A stretch of 11,817 nt of DNA, from the NCBI GenBank assembly GCA_016195045.1, contig JACQAJ010000004.1, positions 1 to 11,817 of the forward strand, written 5' to 3'. Numbering within the stretch: position 1 is the first letter of the stretch; the number at the start of each line of letters is the position of its first letter. A program made the position numbers and the translations under genes. The stretch is from Candidatus Azambacteria bacterium (GTDB lineage Bacteria > Patescibacteriota > Minisyncoccia > GWC2-36-17 > JACQAJ01). A model generated the notes under the pieces. It was not told where the DNA came from, did no database searches, and saw only the letters and a program-made list of their open reading frames with translations. Positions 6,126 to 11,817 of the stretch are shown here, one piece after another.

Positions 6126-7736
6126 ATGATGCCAGAAAATCCAAATCAAAATCAAAATTTTCCGCGGCCATCTCGAGCGTCTCAGCCGCCTCGACCACCT
6201 CAACCACCAATAGAAGATCGATTATTTCAAGCCAAAGGAGTGAGATTGATGGAAAATGATATAAAAGAGGTGACTCATTCCAATGATTTCGATCATGAAT
6301 TAAATGACGAGCAACCTTTACCTGAAAATAAATTTGAGCTTTTAGACGATGATGAGATTGATGTGCTCGAATCGTCAGATCATTCTAATGTTAAAATAAT
6401 AACCGTAACAAGCATAGTGGTTATATCATTGTTATTAGTTGTCAGTGGGATTTATATCTGGGTTTCTTCAAATACCAAAAAATTAGCTTCTAATCAATCA
6501 AGGGAAACGTCCTTCATGGAACCAGAAAAAGAAACAGAGCCGTCCGTTATTGAACCGATTAACCCAATTCCGACTGTTGAACCGCCAGCGGTCGAGCCAG
6601 TACCCGTTATTATACCAGTGCCAGTTGTTGCGCCAACTCCAGAGCCGGTGGTCGCCCCTGTTCCAACTTCGTTAATTAAAGGCATAAATGATATCAAGAT
6701 CAGTATTGATACTAAAGAGAAAAATACTATTGTTGAAGCCTTAAATGTAATTAAGGATGATTTAGATTTTGGCGAGACTCGCCATTTGGTCATAGAAACT
6801 ACTGGGGTCAAAAAAGAATTTTTAAGTTTTGAAGATTTTCTAACTATCTTTGATATTGAATTGCCAGAAGAGATTTCTAAGAAAGCTGTCAATTGGTCAG
6901 TTTATCTCTATCAACCGCAAAAACGAGAAATTGATTTTTGCAAGAGAATGAATATTAATAAATCTGGCTGTGGCGGTTTTCGATTATCACTAGTTCTGGA
7001 TGCCAATTCTTTGGGAGATTTTGAATTAGGAACAAAAAATTTTGAAAAAGAGATCGCCCCTTCTTTATCAGGCTTAATTTTAGCCAAAATTAGTAAACCT
7101 CAATACTCTTTTAGCAATGCTACTTACAAAAAATTAAAATTGCGATACAAAAATTACCCGATCTTACCATCAAAAAGAACGACCTCAATTACTTCAATCG
7201 ACTATGTTAACTATAAAAAATTGGGTAATAATTTCTTAGTAATTTCTACTTCTCGACTTTCTTTTTATGCCCTTCTTGATAAGTTAAACTCGGCTAAAAC
7301 TGGGTCAGAAGACAATGAAACAGAAGTAATGACGTCCAAGAAAGAGCAATCGACTCAGGTCGATAAACTTCCAGTTAATAATAAAAAAACTGAAGAAATC
7401 GCAGAACAGAATATCTCAAACCTGATTACAATCTCCGGTGTTAAGGTAAAATCGGCTACTTCTGATAGTATTACTCTAAATTTCAGTACTAGTATCTTAG
7501 CCTACGGATCATCTCAATTAGCTTTCACTTCTCTGAAAATAAAAAATCAAATCTGCGGCGATGGTTCTATTGAAGTTGAAGCTAAACCTTCTTTGCTTCA
7601 TGAAGTCGTGATTAAGGGATTATGTCCTGAGACAGATTATGAGTTAATCCCATTTGCTTATTTGAGTATTGATCCGGTTCAACAAGAAAAAACCAGGGTT
7701 TTTGGTGAGCGAATAAAAGTGAGAACCAGCAAATAA
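6126..7736 (+). CDS. Membrane-anchored surface protein with proline-rich stalk and FN3-like C-terminus
   Basis: The 536-residue product has a clear layout. Residues 1-88 are a proline-, asparagine- and acid-rich cytoplasmic region; 90-113 form one transmembrane helix (IITVTSIVVISLLLVVSGIY); about 131-182 are a Pro/Glu/Val-rich stalk with repeated E-P and V-P; 184-390 are a globular domain; about 391-430 a charged linker; and about 431-536 a beta-rich segment resembling a fibronectin type III domain. Cysteines occur in two pairs (272/282 and 477/500), which could form disulfides outside the cell. The middle domain, with RYKNYPIL and NFLVISTSRLSFYALLDKL, resembles uncharacterised membrane proteins I associate with CPR genomes; I cannot name a family. 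It follows pnp by 59 nt. ATGs at 6126 and 6129 are equivalent starts, and no ribosome binding site is visible. Confidence 0.8.
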   Translation: MMPENPNQNQNFPRPSRASQPPRPPQPPIEDRLFQAKGVRLMENDIKEVTHSNDFDHELNDEQPLPENKFELLDDDEIDVLESSDHSNVKIITVTSIVVISLLLVVSGIYIWVSSNTKKLASNQSRETSFMEPEKETEPSVIEPINPIPTVEPPAVEPVPVIIPVPVVAPTPEPVVAPVPTSLIKGINDIKISIDTKEKNTIVEALNVIKDDLDFGETRHLVIETTGVKKEFLSFEDFLTIFDIELPEEISKKAVNWSVYLYQPQKREIDFCKRMNINKSGCGGFRLSLVLDANSLGDFELGTKNFEKEIAPSLSGLILAKISKPQYSFSNATYKKLKLRYKNYPILPSKRTTSITSIDYVNYKKLGNNFLVISTSRLSFYALLDKLNSAKTGSEDNETEVMTSKKEQSTQVDKLPVNNKKTEEIAEQNISNLITISGVKVKSATSDSITLNFSTSILAYGSSQLAFTSLKIKNQICGDGSIEVEAKPSLLHEVVIKGLCPETDYELIPFAYLSIDPVQQEKTRVFGERIKVRTSK

Positions 7737-7740
7737 ATGT

Positions 7741-7777
7741 TGTTCTAACTGTTCTAACTGAATTAACAACTAGAACA
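7741..7777. repeat. 9-bp tandem repeat and inverted repeat before the TraR/DksA gene
   Basis: TGTTCTAAC is tandemly duplicated at 7741-7758. The second TGTTCTA (7750-7756) forms a perfect 7-bp inverted repeat with TAGAACA (7771-7777) around a 14-nt loop, ending 9 nt before the ATG at 7787. It may be a hairpin or operator, or simply another small repeat insertion. Confidence 0.5.
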
Positions 7778-7786
7778 TTAAGAATT

Positions 7787-8167
7787 ATGGATAAAAAAAA
7801 TATTGAGAAATTAAAAAATATTTTAGAAGCAGAAAAAACGAGACTGGAAACAGAACTGGGAAATTTTACTAAGAAAGGTTTAGAAAATGAACGAGTAGTT
7901 AAAAATCCTGATTTAGGCGAGAAGGGGGCTGATTTTAGCGAGGAGGCTGATCAATATGAAGAATTTGATAGGTTATTGGCCATGGAACATGTCTTAGGGG
8001 ATGATTTAGACTCTATTAATCTGGCTCTCTTGAAAATAAAGAATGGTCATTATGGACTTTGTGAGAGTTGTGGAGAAGAAATTAATATTAAGAGATTAGA
8101 AATTAATCCCCAAGCTCACGCATGTATTAAAACATCATGTCAGTTAAAGTTTATGCAGCAGCAATAA
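7787..8167 (+). CDS. TraR/DksA-family zinc-finger protein with an altered CxxC
   Basis: The 126-residue protein has a charged, helical N-terminal half (coiled-coil-like, about 1-70) and a C-terminal zinc finger. In DksA/TraR proteins this fold enters the RNA polymerase secondary channel and modulates initiation, often with ppGpp. The finger has C92-x2-C95 in GLCESCGEEI and the conserved RLEINPQAHAC, but the second cysteine pair is C113-x4-C118 (CIKTSC) instead of the usual C-x2-C. The DxxDxA-like acidic tip of true DksA is not obvious, so a direct DksA equivalent is not claimed. Its last 31 nt overlap the start of comM, so the two are translationally coupled. The two extra residues fall exactly where the comM ATG lies. 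Confidence 0.88.
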   Translation: MDKKNIEKLKNILEAEKTRLETELGNFTKKGLENERVVKNPDLGEKGADFSEEADQYEEFDRLLAMEHVLGDDLDSINLALLKIKNGHYGLCESCGEEINIKRLEINPQAHACIKTSCQLKFMQQQ

Positions 8168-9660
8168 TAGGAATTGAAGCGGTGCCAGTTGAGGTGGAGA
8201 CCGATCTGACATCTGGTCTCCATTCTTTTTCTATTGTCGGTTTACCTGATGTTTCTGTGAAAGAATCTAAGGAAAGAATTTCAGCGGCCATGAAAAATAG
8301 CGGGGTACACCCACCCTATAAACATAATTTACGAGTCATCATTAATTTGGCACCGGCCGATCTCAAAAAAGAAGGCCCGATGTATGACTTGCCGATTGCT
8401 CTCAGTTTCCTTTTAGCTAGTGAACAAATAAAATTTGATCCAATTTTAAAAATGTTTGCCGGTGAATTAGCCTTGGATGGTCAAATTAGACCTATTACTG
8501 GAATTCTTCCATTAGTTCTAATGGCCAAAAGCCGAGGATTTAAAACTGTTTTTATTCCGTATGATAATTTCGGAGAAGCTTGTTTGGTTGATGGAATAGA
8601 AATTATTGGGGTTAAAACTTTGTCGGAACTCATTAAACATCTCGAAGGTTTTTCTTTGATCAAAAACAAAAACTCGAAAAATAAATTATCTAAGAGTTTA
8701 AATAACTCTCTTGATATGAGTTTAATCACTGGCCAAGAGAGTATTAAAAGAGCCCTGGAAATTGCGGCGGCCGGAGGCCATCATTTTTTAATGAATGGCC
8801 TGCCGGGTAGCGGTAAAACTTTATTGGCCAAAGCTTTGCCTTCGATTTTACCGGATTTAACTAATGACGAGATTCTTGATATCACCAGGATTTATAGCGT
8901 GGCCGGACTTTTAAATAAAAATGAACAGTTTATTCAAGATCGACCGATTCGGGCTCCCCATCACTCGGCTTCTTATGTGGCTTTAGTGGGCGGGGGTAAT
9001 AATGTTCGTCCCGGTGAAATCACTTTGGCTCATCAGGGGGTTTTATTTCTTGATGAATTGCCAGAATTTTCTCGCCAGGCTTTAGAAAATTTACGGGAAC
9101 CCCTAGAGAGTGGTGAGATCACGATTGCTCGAGCTAAAGAGAGTTTGACTTTTCCGGCTCGCTTTATGTTGGTGGCGGCGATGAATCCCTGTCCCTGCGG
9201 ATTTTTTGGAGATGACAAGAAAGAATGCGTTTGTACTTTTTCCCAAATTGCTCGCTATAAAAAAAGAATTTCTGGACCCTTTTTAGATCGGATTGATATT
9301 CAAGTCGAAGTTCCCAAAGTTGATCTAGGATTGTTAGCAAAAAATGAAGTTACCGAGAGCTCGTTGGCCATTAAAATGCGAGTAGAAAAAGCCAGAAGTC
9401 GTCAAAGAGCTAGATTCAAAGAGACAAAAATTAAAACTAACAATGAAATGAATCTTGCCCAAATTAAAAAATATTGCTCACTAGATAAAGAAAATGAAAA
9501 TCTACTTTTAAATATTGCTAAAAAATATGATCTCTCGGCTCGGGGCTATCATAAGGTTTTAAAATTGGCTTTAACCATTGCTGATTTAGCCGAAGTGGAC
9601 AAAATCACTGCCCAGCACCTTCTCGAGGCGGTGCAATATCGAGTTAAAATTGATAATTAA
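8137..9660 (+). CDS. comM: ComM/YifB-type AAA+ ATPase (Mg-chelatase-like)
   Basis: This 507-residue protein has the complete ComM/YifB architecture: an N-terminal Lon-protease-like S5-fold domain (1-170; FSIVGLPDVSVKESKERI and INLAPADLKKEGPMYDLPIA), a variable lysine/asparagine-rich linker (about 172-193), and a Mg-chelatase-type AAA+ domain. The latter has Walker A GLPGSGKT (221-228), Walker B VLFLDE (302-307), the NPCPCG segment at 350-355 with C363/C365 following, and SGPFLDRID (379-387). A C-terminal helical domain ends the protein. ComM is a hexameric helicase that promotes branch migration during integration of transformed DNA in naturally competent bacteria; that is family knowledge. 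The ATG at 8137 matches the family N-terminus and overlaps the TraR/DksA gene by 31 nt. The next gene starts 22 nt downstream. Confidence 0.95.
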   Translation: MSVKVYAAAIIGIEAVPVEVETDLTSGLHSFSIVGLPDVSVKESKERISAAMKNSGVHPPYKHNLRVIINLAPADLKKEGPMYDLPIALSFLLASEQIKFDPILKMFAGELALDGQIRPITGILPLVLMAKSRGFKTVFIPYDNFGEACLVDGIEIIGVKTLSELIKHLEGFSLIKNKNSKNKLSKSLNNSLDMSLITGQESIKRALEIAAAGGHHFLMNGLPGSGKTLLAKALPSILPDLTNDEILDITRIYSVAGLLNKNEQFIQDRPIRAPHHSASYVALVGGGNNVRPGEITLAHQGVLFLDELPEFSRQALENLREPLESGEITIARAKESLTFPARFMLVAAMNPCPCGFFGDDKKECVCTFSQIARYKKRISGPFLDRIDIQVEVPKVDLGLLAKNEVTESSLAIKMRVEKARSRQRARFKETKIKTNNEMNLAQIKKYCSLDKENENLLLNIAKKYDLSARGYHKVLKLALTIADLAEVDKITAQHLLEAVQYRVKIDN

Positions 9661-9682
9661 CCCTTATCTTAATTTTATTTCT

Positions 9683-10987
9683 ATGAAAATATATTATTTC
9701 GACTATGCCGCCGCGACGCCGTTAGATAAGGAAGTAAAAAAAGCCATGGACTCTTATCAGAGTCTTTTTTGGGCTAACCCTTTTTCATCTCATTTATTAG
9801 GAAGGAAGGCCAAAGAGGCGATCGAATCAGCCAGAGAAAAAATTGCTAAAATTTTAACCGCTAAAACTAATGAAATCATTTTTACTAATTCTGGAACTGA
9901 AGCCAACAACCTGGCAATTCTTGGAATCGCCAGGAAACTAAAAACTAAGAGTGAAAAGCTAAAAACTAACGGTCATATAATTGTGAGTAAAATTGAGCAT
10001 AAATCAATCTTGGAATCCTGTCGCCAATTAGAAAAAGAGGGGTTTGAAGTAACTTATTTGTCGGTTGATAGTGAGGGTCTGGTTAATCCACAAGAAGTCA
10101 AAAAAGCTTTACGACCAGAGACGATTTTAGTTTCGGTCATGTATGTCAACAATGAAATTGGAACCATTCAGCCCATTAAAGAGATTGCCAAAATTATTCG
10201 CGATCACAATAAAAGTCTACCAACTACCAACTACCAGCTACAAACTAGTTTTCATTCTGATGCCTGCCAAGCTTCTGGTTTCCTCGATTTGAATGTTCAA
10301 AAATTGGGAGTCGATTTAATGACCTTCAATGGTTCCAAGATTTATGGTCCCAAAGGGGTGGGAGTTCTTTTTAAGAAAAGGGGCATTAATTTAGAGCCGC
10401 TAATTTATGGCGGTGATCAGGAAAATGATCTACGAGGCGGTCTCAAAAATGGATTAGCGGTTACCGGTTTAGCCAAAGCCCTAGCATTAGCTCAAGTTAC
10501 TCGAGAAAAAGAATCAAAAAGATTAGTTATTTTGAGAGATTATTTAATCAAGAGAATACTTACGGAAATTCCGGAAACTACTTTAAACGGTCCTAGTATA
10601 AACGAATATTTAAGTATACCTGTCATTCCCGCGAAAGCGGGAATCCAGATTCCATTTAAAGATTTTCGAACCTGGATTCCGGGTCAAGCCCGGAATGACA
10701 GGGGTTATGGGTTACGACGAATTCCCAATAACATTAACATTTCTTTTTTGGGAATTGAGGCAGAGATGCTAGCGATTTATTTGGAAAAGGAACAGATTTA
10801 TCTTTCGACAACTTCGGCTTGTTATTCGTCTGATTCGGTTGCGGGATCTTATGTGGTCAAAGAAATTTCTAATCAGGTCAGAGCCCAAAGCGCCATCAGA
10901 ATCACCTTAGGAAAATCAACCAGAAAATCCGATCTCGATTTTTTAATTACGAAATTTAAAATAGTTTTAAAAAGTTTAAGAAAATAA
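9683..10987 (+). CDS. Cysteine desulfurase (NifS/IscS type) with three in-frame repeat insertions
   Basis: This PLP enzyme takes sulfur from cysteine as an enzyme-bound persulfide for Fe-S clusters and thiolated tRNA. The 434 residues contain YFDYAAATPLD, NSGTEANNLAI (70-80), IEH (H106), VNNEIG, HSDACQ, the PLP lysine K219 in NGSKIYGPKG, GGDQENDLRGG, and the catalytic C380 in TTSACYSS, followed by SYVVKEI as in class I enzymes. It is longer than usual because of three extra segments: residues 85-96 (KLKTKSEKLKTN) and 179-189 (LPTTNYQLQTS) come from heptamer arrays, and 313-340 come from an 84-bp palindromic element. All core motifs lie outside these, so activity seems possible. The start is ATG 9683; an upstream in-frame TTG at 9650 overlaps comM and adds non-family residues. 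No scaffold gene (iscU/nifU) is in the window. Confidence 0.95.
   Translation: MKIYYFDYAAATPLDKEVKKAMDSYQSLFWANPFSSHLLGRKAKEAIESAREKIAKILTAKTNEIIFTNSGTEANNLAILGIARKLKTKSEKLKTNGHIIVSKIEHKSILESCRQLEKEGFEVTYLSVDSEGLVNPQEVKKALRPETILVSVMYVNNEIGTIQPIKEIAKIIRDHNKSLPTTNYQLQTSFHSDACQASGFLDLNVQKLGVDLMTFNGSKIYGPKGVGVLFKKRGINLEPLIYGGDQENDLRGGLKNGLAVTGLAKALALAQVTREKESKRLVILRDYLIKRILTEIPETTLNGPSINEYLSIPVIPAKAGIQIPFKDFRTWIPGQARNDRGYGLRRIPNNINISFLGIEAEMLAIYLEKEQIYLSTTSACYSSDSVAGSYVVKEISNQVRAQSAIRITLGKSTRKSDLDFLITKFKIVLKSLRK
9934..9968. repeat. Heptamer array (AAAACTA type, five units) inside the cysteine desulfurase gene
   Basis: The units are GAAACTA, AAAACTA, AGAGTGA, AAAGCTA and AAAACTA. They encode the Lys/Thr/Ser-rich segment KLKTKSEKLKTN, placed between the GTEANNLAI helix and HIIVSKIEH. 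Relatives usually have only a few residues there. The reading frame is kept. Confidence 0.75.
10217..10248. repeat. Heptamer array (CTACCAA type, four units) inside the cysteine desulfurase gene
   Basis: CTACCAA, CTACCAA, CTACCAG and CTACAAA are followed by CTAG. They encode LPTTNYQLQTS, an extra surface segment just before the HSDACQ motif, where relatives run directly from the preceding helix into the strand. Confidence 0.8.
10619..10702. repeat. 84-bp palindromic repeat element inserted in frame (copy 1)
   Basis: The ends CCTGTCATTCC (10619-10629) and GGAATGACAGG (10692-10702) are perfect 11-bp inverted repeats. Inside are two further hairpins: TTCCCGC/GCGGGAA with a GAAA loop (10626-10643) and ATTCCGGG/CCCGGAAT (10676-10683, 10689-10696). 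Its length is exactly 28 codons, coding for the recognisable IPAKAGIQ...WIPGQARNDR peptide of a widespread GC-rich intergenic palindrome. It lies between LNGPS and RIPNNINISF of the cysteine desulfurase. A second copy is at 11564-11646. Confidence 0.9.
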
Positions 10988-11015
10988 AAAACTCTGTCAT
11001 CTGACAGAGTTTTTT
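10986..11015. terminator. Bidirectional intrinsic terminator between convergent genes
   Basis: AACTCTGTCA and TGACAGAGTT form a perfect stem (10990-10999 and 11002-11011), extended by A/T pairs. T-runs follow on both strands (11010-11015 on plus, the complement of the A-run at 10986-10991 on minus). It begins at the stop codon of the cysteine desulfurase and lies 25 nt past the end of the minus-strand pilin-like gene, so it can serve both. Confidence 0.92.
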
Positions 11016-11040
11016 ATTTGAAATTATTAAATAATAAGAT

Positions 11041-11403
11041 TTAATTAGAGAATATACTATTAACAAATGTAACGACTGAAAAAGCTAAAGCAGCGATAAT
11101 CAATCCGATAATTCCATACTTGAGATAATTTTTGGCGGCGTCTGTTCCTTCTTCTTCTCCTCCAGATGTCATGAACAAAAAGCCGGAATAAAGGATGACA
11201 AATACTGCTATAAGAGCGACAAGTCCTAAGCTCCAGTTAGCGATTTTGCTTACTTGGTCAAAAAGCTGGCTTACAGTCTGTTTTTGTGCAGTAACGGGAT
11301 CAACTGTATTTCCTGTTGTTAATGTAGCCCCAACGAGAGAAACATTGCCAAGAGTTAAAACAGATAAAACCAAGAAATTAAATAAACGATAGATAATTTT
11401 CAT
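11041..11403 (-). CDS. T4SS-pilin-like secreted two-helix membrane protein
   Basis: This encodes 120 residues with a signal peptide (1-26; positive MKIIYR start, hydrophobic core, VGA before the likely cleavage after A26), a polar segment (27-56), a transmembrane helix (about 57-79), a short acidic loop MTSGGEEEGTDAAKNYLKYG, and a second helix (about 97-115). This layout with the TSGG-E-E/A-K-x-Y-L-K-x-G-I-I-G loop matches the VirB2/TrbC-like pilin proteins (T4SS_pilin family) common in CPR bacteria. Members are presumed pilin-like or membrane-channel subunits; function in CPR is not established. The minus strand has AAGGA at 11417-11413, 9 nt before the ATG, supporting the start. A second protein of apparently similar kind lies upstream (11720-11817), so the two may form a cluster. 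Confidence 0.85.
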   Translation of the reverse strand: MKIIYRLFNFLVLSVLTLGNVSLVGATLTTGNTVDPVTAQKQTVSQLFDQVSKIANWSLGLVALIAVFVILYSGFLFMTSGGEEEGTDAAKNYLKYGIIGLIIAALAFSVVTFVNSIFSN

Positions 11404-11415
11404 TTTTTATTTTCC

Positions 11416-11429
11416 TTACGAATTACGAA
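11416..11429. repeat. Heptamer pair TTACGAA x2
   Basis: Two adjacent TTACGAA units, followed by looser TACGAAT and TTATGAA units up to about 11450, lie upstream of the pilin-like gene. The first unit overlaps its Shine-Dalgarno region. Confidence 0.6.
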
Positions 11430-11563
11430 TTTAATACGAATTTATGAATTCAAAAATAAATTATTCGTATCTTTGTAAATGATTCATAATTAATAATAGT
11501 TTTTACGACCTTTTCATTATATTTAGAATTTACAGTTTTTTTTGTTATTACCGCGCCTCGATT

Positions 11564-11646
11564 TGTCATTTCCGCGGAAGCGGGAATCTAGTATTAAATC
11601 CCTTTCAGATTCAGAATTCTGGATTCCCGTTTCCACAGGGATGACA
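11564..11646. repeat. Palindromic repeat element, diverged intergenic copy 2
   Basis: It begins TGTCATTTCCGCGGAAGCGG and ends CAGGGATGACA, with TGTCAT/ATGACA termini. The first 28 bases differ from copy 1 (10621 on) at only a few positions, and CTGGATTCC is shared in the right half. The middle differs. The length is close to copy 1 (83 versus 84 bp), showing the element is dispersed in this genome. Confidence 0.85.
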
Positions 11647-11719
11647 CCAATTACCTAAATTATTCATATTACTGTAAATATTATAATTTACGGGAAAAAA
11701 TAAGTAAATAGAGATATTA

Positions 11720-11817
11720 TCAACAGGGAAGTTTGGCCCAACCGGTATTTTTAGCAAAGACTAGAAAAATTTCTTGAATGATGAGCCAAGAAAGTAAGAC
11801 AATAATATAACCAGTAA
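11720..11817 (-). CDS. C-terminus of a membrane protein, probably T4SS-pilin-like (5' end outside window)
   Basis: The minus strand is open from the right edge to TGA at 11722-11720, giving 31 residues: a hydrophobic helix TGYIIVLLSWLIIQEIFLVF followed by AKNTGWAKLPC. A last hydrophobic helix with S-W-L-I-I followed by a short tail ending in W-x-x-x-x-C is what I expect at the end of the longer T4SS-pilin-like proteins of CPR bacteria. The gene is on the same strand as the pilin-like gene 316 nt downstream, supporting a cluster. With so little sequence the family call is tentative. Confidence 0.55.
   Translation of the reverse strand, partial: TGYIIVLLSWLIIQEIFLVFAKNTGWAKLPC

Larger units (their letters stand above)
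11404..11719. other. Spacer of about 316 bp without a gene
   Basis: The spacer holds the Shine-Dalgarno of the pilin-like gene (11413-11417, minus), a TTACGAA heptamer pair (11416-11429) followed by looser TACGAAT/TTATGAA units, a minus-strand TATAAT at 11521-11516 without a clear -35, the second palindromic element copy (11564-11646), and AT-rich sequence with no convincing open frame on either strand. Confidence 0.6.

Noticed and set aside
6494..6892. Minus-strand Gly/Thr/Ser-rich open frame opposite the surface protein
   Set aside because: It is the antisense of the Pro/Glu/Val-rich stalk and the adjoining domain of a convincing plus-strand gene; its repeats are a mirror of that composition.
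8697..8713. AGAGTT/AACTCT inverted repeat inside comM
   Set aside because: It is only 6 bp long within the low-complexity linker; nothing distinguishes it from chance.
9650..9682. TTG start for the cysteine desulfurase overlapping comM
   Set aside because: The extra 11 residues do not fit the family N-terminus; the ATG at 9683 directly precedes YYFDYAAATP.
11195..11392. Plus-strand open frame of 65 codons opposite the pilin-like gene
   Set aside because: It is antisense to a protein with a clear signal peptide and two membrane helices, and has no features of its own.

Overview
The window is AT-rich bacterial chromosome. It most likely comes from a Candidate Phyla Radiation (Patescibacteria) genome, although the phylum call is an inference. 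The clues are short AT-rich spacers, almost no Shine-Dalgarno sites, a four-helix-bundle (S23/IVP) gene, a secreted two-helix T4SS-pilin-like protein, a TraR/DksA zinc-finger protein next to a ComM/YifB ATPase, and a large single-pass surface protein. TGA works as a stop (485-487 and 11720-11722) and no long frame reads through it, so the TGA-glycine code of Gracilibacteria/SR1 is unlikely.

Layout. Positions 2-487 (+) hold the 3' end of a DUF4143-type AAA ATPase gene. On the minus strand follow a possible gene remnant (514-627), a four-helix-bundle gene (660-1028) enclosed by inverted heptamer repeats, and gatB (1048-2411). gatB is broken by an apparent internal deletion of about 76 nt that removes a signature motif and shifts the frame. 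A structured intergenic block (about 2412-2650) ends in a strong hairpin. That hairpin lies just downstream of a 44-codon membrane-protein gene on the minus strand (2658-2792), which has a near-perfect Shine-Dalgarno. A divergent promoter region then leads into a plus-strand block: rpsO, a NYN-domain nuclease gene, pnp, a membrane-anchored surface protein, a TraR/DksA protein, comM/yifB and a cysteine desulfurase. A bidirectional terminator (10986-11015) separates this block from a minus-strand pilin-like gene (11041-11403) and the C-terminus of a second membrane protein at the right edge (11720-11817).

How the genes fit together. rpsO and pnp form the familiar ribosome/RNA-decay pair, here with a NYN ribonuclease-like gene between them. 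gatB serves amidotransferase-dependent Gln/Asn-tRNA synthesis. ComM-type helicases act in integration of transformed DNA, and the two pilin-like proteins at the right may belong to a cell-envelope secretion or uptake apparatus; linking these is inference.

The most striking non-gene signal is repetition with a 7-bp period. Different heptamer units form short tandem arrays in many spacers, supply the stop codons of gatB and the NYN gene, and occur twice in frame inside the cysteine desulfurase gene. That same gene carries an 84-bp palindromic element in frame (28 codons), and a diverged second copy lies in the spacer at 11564-11646. This genome appears to tolerate, and translate, small repeat insertions.
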